From: Chloranthus sessilifolius
Lineage: Eukaryota; Streptophyta; Magnoliopsida; Chloranthales; Chloranthaceae
Assembly (NCBI GenBank): GCA_021018995.1
Contig: CM037587.1
Location: 2,916,866 to 2,980,865 of the forward strand
Direction: 5' to 3'
Length of the DNA: 64,000 nucleotides
Positions 23,553-34,857 of the stretch are shown here, one piece after another. The notes beneath the pieces were generated by a model that saw only the letters and a list, made by a program, of their open reading frames with translations, made no database searches and had not been told where the DNA came from. The translations under genes were made by a program, and so were the position numbers. Positions within the stretch are counted from its first letter, which is position 1. Each line of letters starts with the position of its first letter.

Positions 23553-23970
23553 AAAGGATACCTCTGTTCGCACCAATAGGTTACTTAAAGCGCCTACCTC
23601 TGAAACTAAGTGAACCATATTGAGTGCCTCGAATCAGACGATGGCGATCATTTCGAACCCAATCTTCGACACAACGGATCTAGAGACCATATGTGTACCA
23701 ATAGACAGTCTGTTTTTGTTTCCACATGCAACAGATCCCAAAAGGATGGCCCTAAAATCACAAAGCAGAAATCATACTCGAACGTGATTTTAGGACTTTC
23801 TTTTGGGATTTGTACCTAAGGGCAAGATCATGGTCTCAAGATCTGTTTTGTGGAAGATTTGGGTGAAATACGATCTCCATCGCCTGCTTTTAAGCAGTCA
23901 ATGGGTATCACTAGTTTTCGGACGTAGGCGCTTTCAGTAAAACCTGTAGGCGTGAACAGAGCTATCCTTT
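23553..23970. mobile_element. MITE with long inverted repeats
   Basis: About 418 bp. The left end AAAGGATACCTCTGTTCGC and the reverse complement of the right end AAAGGATAGCTCTGTTCAC match, and the match continues for roughly 90 bp through AAAGCGCCTAC and the GAATCAGACGATGG core. No target duplication was identified. It is non-coding. Confidence 0.7.
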
Positions 23971-24228
23971 AATAAATCGTAATTTTTATTTTTATTAAAT
24001 GCTTTCAATTTTTTATACTTTTTGCACTTTTTGTTTACTTTTTTCTCCCATATTTTTCTCCAAACTTATCGACTTTTGCTGGATTTTTTCCGAGTTTAAC
24101 CTTGCCAAACCCCGACTTGGCGACTAGGATCATTATGTAGGGCAAATTTTTCACTATGAACAGAGATAGGCCTATCTTTTATATTTCACTTAGGGCCAGC
24201 ACCACTAATCTAATCTAACTAGATTTTC

Positions 24229-25314
24229 TGGCGGGGACATCGGCACCGTAGACATAGGTTTTGGACCACATAGGGTGTATTGACCAAAGAAAAAGCGAAG
24301 AAGCTGTGGAGCATCGACCGGGAGGATATCCTAAAGAGCTACTAGAGGGCTCTCTATCTGCCATTAGTCGCTTGAGCGAGATTGACGACTAGATCGAGGC
24401 CAAACTTTCAGCCAAATGTCACTCAAGCGGCATTGGTTCTCGCTCGAGCAGCATTGGTTGCCGCTCAAGTGACCCAATCCTACAAGAAGAACCTTTTCTG
24501 CTATAGTTCTCACTCAAGCGAAAACCAAACTCACTCAAGCGAGTCCAATGACGAGTTTGCCCAAAATGGGCTTGTCTTTTCCTTGTTTTCTTTTGCTTTT
24601 CAAAGCTTGTAAGTTACCTTATTAGGTAACATCGTAATTTTTTATTTTAGGGTTTCTTTTTCTTTGTACTTTCTATAAAAGGATATAATGTAAGCCATTT
24701 TGGCATTGATTGATTTTAATGAAAATGTTATTCATTGAGAGCTTAAGAGGAGCTTAATGGAGAGTGAGTCTTCTTCCTCATGTGGGTTTGGTGTGAGGCC
24801 AAGGGTGTGAGGCCCATGTTCTATCTTTGATCTTCTTATTTACTTCTTCTACTTGCTATTTTGCTTTCAATTTTTCCTTTTTTATTCGATTATTTAAACT
24901 CCCAAAACAACCCTGTATCTAGAGCTATCTTGGTGTCCATCCTTGTGGATCGAATCCATCCCCAACACTTCAATCCATGACCGTTGTTAGGCTCGAGATC
25001 ACTCCAATTGTGTCGATTGGTCGTGCCCTTCGAAAGCCCTAGCGAGGAGGTATGAAAATCCACATTGAGCTATGAGCAAACGCCCGACCTAGAGGGTGCT
25101 AAAGTTCTATCTCTAGGATCGCACCTTCCGCGTTTTTAACGGGTCTCGCGCTTGGACTTGGACCCTAGCCGAATCGACAATGGTCACCTAGGCTAGAATT
25201 GATGAAACCCTAAGGTATCGCATTAATTTATTAATTGTTCAATTAATTCATTTAATTTCGGTAAATTAGCATATCATGGGCATTCACGTATTTTGGGGTC
25301 GTTGTCCCGCGTCA
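24229..25314 (+). repeat. Element C 5' LTR
   Basis: Starts TGGCGGGGACATCGG and ends CCCGCGTCA. At 24370-24545 it holds repeated CACTCAAGCG / CGCTCGAGCG words. A CTATAAAAGG box lies at about 24673. Confidence 0.9.
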
Positions 25315-25442
25315 GTTTTGGTGCTAGAGTTTTAGGTGCTAGGTTAGGGCATTTGTGTTCATCTTGCTTGCTTGATTTTAATTCAAGTGTTGTGTGATTC
25401 ATAATTGCTAGTTCGTCTTAAATCTCGTGTTTAGTGTGTCAT

Positions 25443-28400
25443 GATCACTATGGACATGAGTGAGATAGTTGATGCTCTTAGGAGCATCCAAGCCGTGTTG
25501 GTAACGATGAATGAGAGAATGAATGTCATGGAGCAAACCTAAACGACCTTTGGTGCCTCTAATGGGACATTACACGACCGGATAGATCGGTTGGAAGGAG
25601 TTTATGAGCGCCATGACCGACGTCATAAGCATGATGGCCGCGCTTTGAGCGCAATGGTTGAGGTGAGGATCGGAATTGGAACCATAGGGAAGTAGTTCAT
25701 CACGAAGATGACTATGATCTGGATGAGAAACTACTCAAAAATGTTAGAGTTGAGTTTCCGACCTACGATGGAAGAATAGACCATAAAGACTTCCTCGGTT
25801 GGGTCTCTGATATGGATTACCACTTTGAATAGTATACCATGAGCCATGAGCGATGTGTTAGACTCGCCAAGATGAAACTCATCGATCAAGCTAGGCTATT
25901 TTGGACCAACATTGAGCGCATAAGAGAGAATACAGGTTGTGCTCCCATTACTCATTGGGAGGGCATGAAGGAGTGACTTATGGAGAAGTGCGTTCATTTA
26001 TCATACTACCACTGACTTCTTGATCAATGGCAAAATTTACGCTAAGGTAGTATGCCCATGACCGAATACACTGGCATATTTGAAGAGTTTATGATGAGAG
26101 CCAATGTATCGGAGGATCCTCAAATCACTCTCCCTAGATTCCGCACCGGATTGCTTAGACTTGCAAAAGGAATTGATCTATCACCCCGTTAACACTCTTG
26201 AAGAGTGTTACACCGTTGTTGAAGACCTTGAATGGTACTTGAAAATGACGGTAGTGAGGCGATTTGAACCTAATACCGGTAGCCATAGAGTTGAGGAGAC
26301 GAGGCTCGAAGTCGGAAACCCACCTCCTAAACCTCCACAACCCACTCTTACAAATGTGAGGTTTGATAAAGGTAAAGGTGTGGTTGGAGAATCCTCAAAG
26401 GGTGGCTCTCAAACCAAATGCTCCTAAGTGTCATGGGTTTGGCCACTATGCTGCCCAATGCCCTATGAGAGACCCCCAAAGAAATCTCTTGGTTGATGGA
26501 GAGATTGAGGATGGAGAAGGAAATGTTGAGGAAGAAGTAAGGATCAAAATATCCGGTAAAATTTCGGTTTCAGGCTTGACCGAAAATTTGAACTGAAATT
26601 TCGGCCGAAAACCGAAAATTTGGCCGAAATTTCGACTGAAATTTTGGGTCCCATACAAATTTGGACTGAAATTTTGGTCCAAATTATCGTTTCAGTGGGG
26701 GCCGAAATTCGGTCATTTCAACCGAAATTTTGATCCTTGGGAAGAAGTATATGACCCGGACGTCACGCCTAGTGATGACGAGGGTGATGACAATGGTTGT
26801 GCTTTGGTGGTGAGGTGTGCCCTTGCACAACCTCAAAGGGATGAGAAAGATAACTGGCGTAGAGATAATATTTTCTACATTTACACCAAATACAACGAGA
26901 AGAGTTGTACGGTTATCGTGGATAGCGGGAGTTGCGCCAATGTAGTGTCTACGCACACTATCACCAGCTTAAGGCGTACACCTGAAGCCCACCCGAGACC
27001 ATGGGTCAACTCATCTTCTATTCTTGTGTCCCAAAGGTGTCGTGTGCTGATACAATTAACCTCGTATTCGGACACCTGGTGGTGAGATGTGGTGCTAATG
27101 GGCGTTCACCACATCATCTTGGGTAGGGCTTGGCTCTATGACATGGATGTGACCATTTGCAGACGGTCTGATGTGTGCACATTCATGCATGAGAGCAAGA
27201 AAATCAAATTAACCCTTTTGCCTCCCAAAGCACCATCGGACAAGAAGATTGAGAAGAAGGGCAGTCAATCTAAGGCCACTAATATTGTGAACCCTTCAGA
27301 GTTTGAGAAAGCCTCTCTAGATGAGAACGTGGTCTACATTGTCATCATCGTTGAGTGTGCTTTAGAGTCTATGGGTGAACACTCTAAGGAGGTTGAGCCG
27401 ATTTTGAGAGAATTTGAGGATGTCTTCCTAGAAGACTTTCCTGATTCGCTCCCTCTGATGCGTGATATCCAACACACGATAGACTTAGTTCCCGGATCCA
27501 CTCTACCAAACTTGCCTCATTATAGAATGAATCTAATTGAGCATGCTAAGTTAAAGCGGCAAGTAGATGAGCTCCTTCAGAAGGGATTCATCCAAGAGAG
27601 CTTGAGCCCTTGCATTGTACCTGCACTACTCACACCCAACAAAGATGGTACTTGACGGATTTGTGTGGATAGTCGGGTCATCAACAAAATTACGGACAAG
27701 TATCGATTTCTTATACCGAGGCTTGACAATATGTTGGATATGATGGTTGATGTCACTATCTTTTTAAAGAAAATCTCAAGAGTGGCTACCATCAAATCTG
27801 AATCAGCCCCGGAGGTGAATGGAAAACAGCCTTCAACACCAAAGATGGTCTTTATGAGTGGATGGTCATGCCTTTTGGGCTTTCTAATGCCCCGAGCACC
27901 TTCATGCGGCTCATGGCCCAAGTGTTGTGGTCTTTTCTAGGCAAGTTCCTTATGGTGTACTTTGATGATATCTTGATCTATAGCCACAACAAGGAACAAC
28001 ACTTGACCCACCTAAGGTTAGTTTGTGACACCTTACGGGGTGAGAATGTACCTTTATGCAACAATCTGTTGTCTTCTTGGGGTTCATTGTCTCGACCGAA
28101 GGGATGGTTGCAAACCCGAAAAAGGTTAAGGCCATTGTGGAATGGCCCGAACCTAAAAATATTCACAATGTCCGTAGCTTCTTTTATTGGCTACATTTTA
28201 TCGTTGCTTCATTCGGAGCTTTAGCACCATTATGGCTCCCATCACCAATTGAATGAGAAAATGAGAGTTTCAATAAAGTAAAGCAGCGACGAAGACCTTT
28301 GCCGAGATCGATGAGAGATGTCTAGTGCACCCGTCATGCGCCTACCAGACTTCTCCAAAGTCTTTGAGGTTGCATGTGATGCATTGGGTGTTGGTATAGG

Positions 28401-30230
28401 AGTGCTTAGCCAAGAACGCTATCCGATGACCTACTTTAGTGAGAAGCTCAATGAGGCGAAGCAAAAATACACCACCTATCATAAGGAGTTCTACGCGTAA
28501 TCCGATCCCTTTGGTATTGGAAACACTTCCTCCGACCGCAAGAGTTTGCCCTCTTTTCCGACCACGAAGCTTTGCGATTCCTAGCTTCCCCAAAGAAATT
28601 GAAGTCGAGGCATAAGACATGGGTCCAATACCTCCAAGGGTTCACATTTGTGTTGAAGCACAAGGCAGGTGTTGAGAATAAGGCCGCGAATGCGCTTAGT
28701 CGTCGTGTAGTGACTTTGCAATCCATGAGCACCAAGGTCATCTAATTTGAACGGTTGAAGGAAGAGTATCCTGAGTGCCCAGATTTTGGGAAGGATTACA
28801 CCGCTCGTCTTAGTGACCTGGCGAGCACTAGCCCTACTTATACCCTACAGGGTGGGTATTTGTTCAAGGGTAATCGCCTATGCATCCCTCGCACTTCATT
28901 GCGTGACTTCCTCATTTTGGAGTTACATGTCTGAGGGATTGTAGATCATTTTGAGCGCAACAAGGCCATTGCGCTAGTAGAAGATAGGTTCTTTTGGCCT
29001 AACATCATGAGAGATGTTGCCCGGATTGTGAGGCAATATCGTACATGCCAAGTGTCCAAGCAAAACAAACAAAACACGGGCATGTACACGCCTTTACTGG
29101 TGCCACACACACCGTGGCAAGACATTTCAATAGATTTCGTATTTGGGCTTCCCAATATTATGAGAAAGCACGAATCCATCTTTGTAGTGGTGTATCGCTT
29201 CTCGAAGGTGGCCCACTTCATACCGTGCTCTAAAACCTCCAACACAACCCATATTACGAAATTATTTTTCAAAGAAGTGGTGCGACTCCACAGGTTATCC
29301 AAGACCATTGTGTAAGATAGGGATGTCAAATTTACAAGTTATTTTTTATGGCACATGATGGGTACCATGCTCCGGTTTTCATCAACATATCATCCTCAAA
29401 CCGATGGCCAAACCAAAGTGACCAATAGTAGCTTAGGTAAACTCCTACGTATTTTGTCGGTGATCACATTAGAACTTGGGATTCCATCTTACCCATGGCC
29501 GAGTTTGCATATAATAATTCAGTCAATAGGTCCATAGGCATGAATCCATTTGAGGTAGTGCATGGTCACAAGCCAAGAGCATCCCTAGATTTGATCGCTA
29601 TGCCCACATCTCACCGCACATCTACGCCCGCTGATGCATTTGCAAATCACATTCATAATTTGCATGCCGAAATTAGACGTAAAATTAATTTGAGCAATGA
29701 TAATTACAGATTATCGGCGGATTCTCATCAGCGCTTCAAAGAATTTCAAGTAGGTGATTATGTGATGGTTCGCATTAGGCTTGAACGATTCCCATCGGGA
29801 ATCATAAAAAAGCTCCAAGCCCGTGATATCGGACCTTTTAGCTCAACGTTCAATTGTGGAAGAGCGAGTTCCTTATCTAAGCGCAACCCCACGTCTTAGC
29901 AATTTCAAACATCTACTCTTCATGACCCTACCCTAACCCCACAACTTATACCCCTTCCTCCTTCAAGCAAGCCGAAAAGAGAGATAAACGAGAAGATCTT
30001 AGATGATCTTGTGGTTTTCACCTATGGCGGAAGGTTTCAGGAATATTTGGTTAAGTGGGTGAGCAAGCCGGACTCCGAGAACACGTGAGTCAGCGAAGAC
30101 GAGGTGCGCCATTTAAATCCCATTATGATCAACCGGTACCACAAGCACACTTCACTCCGAGAACACGTGAGTGAGCGAAGACGAGGTGCGCCATTTAAAT
30201 CCCGTTATGATCAACCGGTACCACGAGCAC
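25443..30230 (+). mobile_element. Element C internal coding remnants
   Basis: Recognisable pieces: a gag core at about 25740-26450 with a knuckle remnant (CHGFGHYAAQC); protease VIVDSGSCANVVS at about 26910; RT about 27420-28030 with [14 protein letters not shown]; RNase H about 28330-28720; integrase about 28950-29850 with a zinc-finger remnant and HPQTDGQT. A chromodomain remnant lies near 30000-30110. Decayed, no function expected. Confidence 0.85.
26531..26749. mobile_element. MITE inside element C (9-bp TSD)
   Basis: The 201-bp insert 26540-26740 is flanked by GAAGAAGTA (26531-26539 and 26741-26749). Ends are AGGATCAAAAT and ATTTTGATCCTTGG. Its body is AAATTTCGG words in both orientations. 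Nine-bp duplications point to the Mutator superfamily. Related copies: 22581-22787 and probably 59537 and 61600. Confidence 0.85.
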
Positions 30231-30267
30231 CCTTCATTGTGATGAAGCCTTTTTTATCTAGGGAAAT

Positions 30268-31293
30268 TGTCAAGGACGCCGGCACCGTAGACATAGGTTT
30301 TGAACCACGTAGGGTGTATCGACGAAAGAAAAAGCGAAGAAACTGTGGAGCATCGACCGGGAGGAGATACTAAAGAGCGACCCTACATCGCGCTTGAGCG
30401 AGATTGCAGACTAGGTCGAGGCCAAACTTTCGGCCAAATGTCACTCAAGCGACATTGGTTGTCGCTCGAGCGACCCAATCCTGCAAGAAGACCCTTTTCT
30501 ACTATATTTCTCACTCGAGAACCAAACTCGCTCGAGCGAGTCTGATGACGAGTTTACCAAAAATGGGCTTGTTTTTTCCTTGTTTTCTTTTGTTTTTCAA
30601 AGCTTGTACCTTTTTTAGTAACATCGTACATTTTAGGGTCTCTTTTTCGTTGTACTTGCTATAAAAGACTATGAAGTAAGTCATTTTGGCATTGGTTGAT
30701 TTTAATGAAAACGTTATGCATTGAGAGCTTGAGAGGAGCTTAAAGGAGAGTGAGTCTTCTCCATGTGGGTTTGGGGTGAGGCCAAGGGTGTGACGCCCAT
30801 GTCTTATCTTTGATCTTCTTCTTTACCTCTTTTCTATTTTGCTTTCAATTTTTTCCTTTTTATTTGATTGCTTAAATCCCCAAAACCCTGGATCTAGAGC
30901 TATCTTAGCGCCCATCCTTGTGGATCGAATCCATTTCCCAACCCTTCGATCCATGTAATTTGTTGGGCTCGAGATCGCTCCAATTGTGTCGATTGGTTGT
31001 TCCCTTTGAAAGCCCTAGCAGGAGCTACGAGAATCCACATTGAGCCACGAGTGAATGCCTGACCTAGAGGATGTTAGAGTTCTAATCTCTAGAATCGCAC
31101 CTTCGGCATTTCTAACAGATCTCGCGCGTGGACTTGGACCCTAGCCAAATCGACCATGGTCACCTAGGCCGGAATTGATGAAACCTTAAGGTATCGCATT
31201 AATTTGTGATTAATTGTTCAATTAATTAGTTTAATTACGGAAAATTAGCATATCATGGGCATTCACGTATTTTGGGGTCGTTGTCCCGCGTCA
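30268..31293 (+). repeat. Element C 3' LTR
   Basis: Starts TGTCAAGGACGCCGG and ends CCCGCGTCA, then TTTTC. Its first codons read DAGTVDIGFEPRRVYRRKKK, the basic tail. CGCTCGAGCG words lie at 30385-30545. Confidence 0.88.
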
Positions 31294-31467
31294 TTTTCTG
31301 TCTAAACTTGTCGTAAGAAACCTAAATTGATGATCCTATACATTCTTTAGATAAAGACTAAGAACAAGCAATAGAACTGAATCAACTGATAAGAAATCTA
31401 ATAATCAATGGCGGCGATTGATACCTGAATAAACAAAGACATCCGAACCACGAACAAGTTTCCTGCG
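31294..31467 (-). other. 3' flank of the PPR gene
   Basis: This 174-bp stretch lies between the PPR stop codon and the edge of element C. It presumably holds the 3' UTR; no clear polyadenylation signal was picked out. The element's insertion limits how long the native 3' UTR can be. Confidence 0.4.
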
Positions 31468-32901
31468 CTATAATCCAAATTTGTTAATCAACATAGGCTT
31501 CACCCGCATCACTTGCCGATATCTATTATCGATCCCGTCTTCAATTTGTCTACGTAATTCATCAGGCATACCAGATGCACCCGTCGAACTTAATGCATCA
31601 CGAACCAATTTATATGTGTAATCTCTAGGAATTGATCCACCATTGACCATCTCAACAACAACATCAAGTGCTTCAGCTATCCTCCCCGCTTCACAAAGAG
31701 CGTGTATAATTGGAGTATAAGAACTCGACGTGGGGACCCCATGGTTCCTCAATCTCATATTACGGATCATCTCAACCGCCTTATCAATCTCGTTCACAGC
31801 GCTATAGTATCGGATCAAAGAATTGTAAGTAACCCGATTCGGCACACACCCTTTAACAATCATATCATCAAACAGCTCGAGTGCTCTTTCAATCCGGTAA
31901 GTTTTACATAGCCCATCGATCAAACAGTTGTAAGTGACGACATCTGGATCATAACCCTTAAACATCATCACCCGAAACATATGATTGGCTTCCCATATCC
32001 TCCTCCGAATTGCCTTCCGGCACCCGGTTTGCAAGCTTCTCTTACAATAAAAGCTGATCAATATGGTATAAGTAAAAGTATCAGGTGGGCAATTCGATCC
32101 TGGAATTTCCATCTGATCCAACAAGAACCTCGCCTTCTTGAAATTGCCCACCCTACAAAGCGCACAAATTACGGTGTTGTAAGCGAAAACATCGGGCTTA
32201 CAATGCAACTGCTTCATTCGATAAAATGCAGTGAGGGCCTCGTTGACGAGGCCCTCTTCACCTAGGGCTTTTATAATGCAGGTGACGGTGGAAGTGGTAA
32301 CCAGCCCGCGGCCTGGATTAGCCATTTCACGAAGGAATTGCCAAAGGGTTTTAAGGTCATTAGCCTTAGCTAAGACCAGAGACATCTCCCTACAAGTAGA
32401 CTCATTGTGAAGGAACCCACAATGCTGTTCTACCCAGAAGTAGAATTCGAGGGATTTGTTCATACCCAGTTCGATTTTGGCGGGATTTCGATAGGCGGCA
32501 GGTCCGAGGAGTCGGCCGTGGCCAGATTGAGAGTGGAGGGATTCCTCGCGGAGGTTTCTGGGTTTAAGAGGGGCACGATGGCGGAAACCCTTTTGACGGC
32601 CAATGGAACGAGAGCTCTGGAAGAAAATTTTGGGGATGGATCTCAGTACTCCGATTACGGAGTCGGAGGTCCATTGGAATCGGTGGGAGGAGGTGTTGGT
32701 TATTGGTAGTGGTTTGTTTTGAAGCATTGATGCCATTAGCTGTTTGATGAGGGAATCAATGGCGGGGTTGGGGATTAGGGTTTGGTGGGGAGAAGGTGGG
32801 GGGTGTGGGAGGGTGGAAGATGAGGAGAAAGGTGGGGAGATTGGGTGGAGAAGATGATGGAAGGTGGTGGGTTTTGATCTTTGAAGCAGAGGGGAGCTCA
32901 T
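31468..32901 (-). CDS. Pentatricopeptide repeat protein, P class (At1g77405-like)
   Basis: An intronless gene of 477 codons. I chose the ATG at 32901 (MSSPLLQRSKPTTFHHLLHP) because a Ser/Pro/His-rich, organelle-targeting-type N-terminus follows; an in-frame ATG at 33012 lies at the edge of inserted DNA and is less likely. The C-terminal half has at least six 35-residue PPR motifs, for example PDVFAYNTVICALCRVGNFK, PDVVTYNCLIDGLCKTYRIE and PNRVTYNSLIRYYSAVNEID. PPR proteins bind organelle RNA for splicing, editing or stability. The spacing and the insert GCRKAIRRRIWEANHMF fit my memory of Arabidopsis At1g77405. The frame is intact, with no DYW or E domain. Its promoter side is packed with transposons, starting about 100 bp upstream. 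Confidence 0.9.
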   Translation of the reverse strand: MSSPLLQRSKPTTFHHLLHPISPPFSSSSTLPHPPPSPHQTLIPNPAIDSLIKQLMASMLQNKPLPITNTSSHRFQWTSDSVIGVLRSIPKIFFQSSRSIGRQKGFRHRAPLKPRNLREESLHSQSGHGRLLGPAAYRNPAKIELGMNKSLEFYFWVEQHCGFLHNESTCREMSLVLAKANDLKTLWQFLREMANPGRGLVTTSTVTCIIKALGEEGLVNEALTAFYRMKQLHCKPDVFAYNTVICALCRVGNFKKARFLLDQMEIPGSNCPPDTFTYTILISFYCKRSLQTGCRKAIRRRIWEANHMFRVMMFKGYDPDVVTYNCLIDGLCKTYRIERALELFDDMIVKGCVPNRVTYNSLIRYYSAVNEIDKAVEMIRNMRLRNHGVPTSSSYTPIIHALCEAGRIAEALDVVVEMVNGGSIPRDYTYKLVRDALSSTGASGMPDELRRQIEDGIDNRYRQVMRVKPMLINKFGL

Positions 32902-33143
32902 TTGCAGTAGTTGAGGGTGCTCTGGTCTTCTCTGGAAGAATAGCAGATTGCAGGAGAAGAGGAGTAGCAACGGCTGGGTGATGCTAGTGGTTACACCATT
33001 ATATTTGCACAAGAGTGCAAGTTCGAGTACCCGAACCGGAACCGAAACTTTTCGGTTTTGGGTTCAGTTCAGCTGGAACCGAAACCCAAAAGGTCTGGCT
33101 TTTATCGATTTGGTTTCATGTTTTTCTATTACCTTTTTTATTT

Positions 33144-34606
33144 GGGAAATTTACCTGATCGGCCCTGTCAGATACGCCTTTTACGTCAGAAGCCCTATAG
33201 TTTCACCTTTACCCAAACCAACCAGCTCCAAGCCTAGCCGACCCTTAGGTTAGCAAAATGCCTAAATTACCCCCTTTCTTTAACGCACAAAAACATCATC
33301 TTCTTCCTCATTTTAGTCTGATACAGTTTTTAAAAGTCAGAGGTGGCAAAGGTAACGGCGTCTTCTCCTCAATCCAAACTATTCCGATCTGCTATTTGGA
33401 TCGACCCAGATACACCTTTTTCGTCAGAGACGGTAGTAGATTAGAATAAGGAAGAAGATGATACACCTATATAATTTAAAATTTTAAATATTTGCATTTT
33501 TCTATGTTTACGCGATGTGAAACGAGATTTATTCCGATCCAAACTATTCTGAGCTGCTATTTGGATCGACCCAAATACACCGTCTGATTTGAAGGCGACA
33601 ATATAAAATCGATAGTTCCAAAGATAAATATGAGAAAAATGTGATATCGACTCTGTACACAGTCGATATCGACTCTGTACACAGTCGATATCGACTCTGT
33701 ACATAGTCGGTACCGATCATTTTAAGAGTCGTCATCGACTCTATACAGAGTCGCCATCGACTCTATACAGAGTCGCCATCGATTATATAAAAAATAAAAA
33801 AATAATAATAATAAATAAAAATTATGTAATCGATGTCGATTCTGTACAGAGTCGTCATCGACTCGATACAGAGTCGTCATCGATTACATAAAAATAAAAA
33901 AAATAATAATAATAATTTTAAAAAATTTATTTATTTATTTTTTATTATTATTATTATTTTTTTTTTTTATGTAATCGATGACGACTCAGTACAGAGTCGT
34001 CATCGACTCTATACAGAATCGTCATCGATTACATAATTTTTATTTTTTTTTTAATATAATCGATGGCGACTCTGTATAGAGTCAATGACGACTTCGTACA
34101 GAATCGATGACGACTCTTAAAATGATCATCAAGATGTATGCTGAGTCGATATCGCCTTTTTCTCATATCTATCTTTAGAATTATCAATTTTATATTGTAG
34201 TCTTCAAATCTGACGGCATAGACCTCGTTTCACATCGCGTAAATATAAAAAAATGTAAATATTTAAAATTTTAAATTATATAGGTGTATCCTCTTCTTCC
34301 TCATTCTAATCTGCTACAGTCTCTAATGAAAAAGGTGTATCTGGGTCGATCCAAATAGCAGATCGGAATAGTTTGGATTGAGGAGAAGACGCAGTCACCT
34401 TCGCCACCTCTGACTTTTAAAAACTGTATCAGATTAAAATGAGGAAGAAGATGATGTTTTTGTGCGTTAAAGAAAGGGGGTAATTTGGACTTTTAGCTAT
34501 CCTTAGGGTCGCTTAGGCTTGGAGCTGGTTGGTTTGGGTAAAGGTGAAACTACAGGGCCTCTGACGTGAAAGCTGTATCTGACAGGGCCGGTCAGGTAAA
34601 TTTCCC
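33144..34606. mobile_element. Foldback Mutator-like element, 1463 bp (9-bp TSD)
   Basis: Flanked by an exact 9-bp duplication TTTTTATTT (33135-33143 and 34607-34615). The ends are GGGAAATTTACCTGA and its inverse, and the inverted arms extend about 540 bp each (33144 to ~33690 and ~34075 to 34606) with moderate divergence. Arm landmarks include CTATTTGGATCGACCCA, ACGCACAAAAACATC and a CGCGATGTGAAACGAG block. There is no transposase, so it is non-autonomous. The 9-bp duplication and G-rich termini fit the Mutator superfamily with long inverted repeats. Confidence 0.9.
33640..34165. repeat. Palindromic CGACTCTGTACAGAGTCG array, core of the foldback element
   Basis: Multiple copies of the near-perfect palindrome CGACTCTGTACAGAGTCG, or half-palindromes such as GTCGATATCGACTC, alternate with ATCGATTACATAAAAATAAAA linkers. 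The array itself is arranged around the element centre (an A/T-rich stretch near 33910-33970), so it is palindromic at two scales. Confidence 0.85.
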
Positions 34607-34857
34607 TTTTTATTTTCAAGCCTTTTTTCAATTTTTTCGCGCTTTGTCCTTTTTTCCGGATTTTTTTTTTTCGTTTTCTATTCCTACCCATTGATTTTCG
34701 GTTTTCGCCACCCAAATCGAAACCAAACCAAAATCGGTTCAATTCGGTTCGCTCATTTTCCGGGTGAGGTTCGGATTTTCAGGTCAAAACTGGTTCGCTT
34801 GTTAGTGGCCGGTTCAGATTTTTGGGTCAAAACTTGCACCCCTCTTTGCACTCCATG

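Larger units (their letters stand above)
24229..31293 (+). mobile_element. Element C: older CRM-like chromovirus, decayed
   Basis: 7065 bp flanked by TTTTC (24224-24228 and 31294-31298). The LTRs are about 1086 and 1026 bp and differ by more than 10% with several indels, so this is much older than element A. The order gag, protease, RT, RNase H, integrase, chromodomain region is recognisable throughout and its protein blocks closely follow those of A. It is heavily broken (a dozen or more breaks) and carries a MITE in the gag-protease region. Confidence 0.9.
33005..34840. mobile_element. MITE of the GGTTCGG type, split by a foldback element
   Basis: GTGCAAGTTCGAGTACCCGAACCGGAA (33010 region; key words GTGCAAGTT and CCGAACC) and its inverted counterpart GGTTCAG...GTCAAAACTTGCACCC (34810-34840) bracket sequence rich in CCGAAAC/GGTTCGG words. 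The Mutator-like element at 33144-34606 sits inside it. A second copy of this repeat type is at about 62660-63010. No clear target duplication was seen for the outer MITE. Confidence 0.5.

Noticed and set aside
32407-32709. Plus-strand frame opposite the PPR gene
   Set aside because: It is the antisense shadow of the PPR coding sequence, which has clear 35-residue repeats on the minus strand.
33833-34036. Short reading frames in the palindromic core of the foldback element
   Set aside because: They follow the repeat composition and lack any start context or homology.
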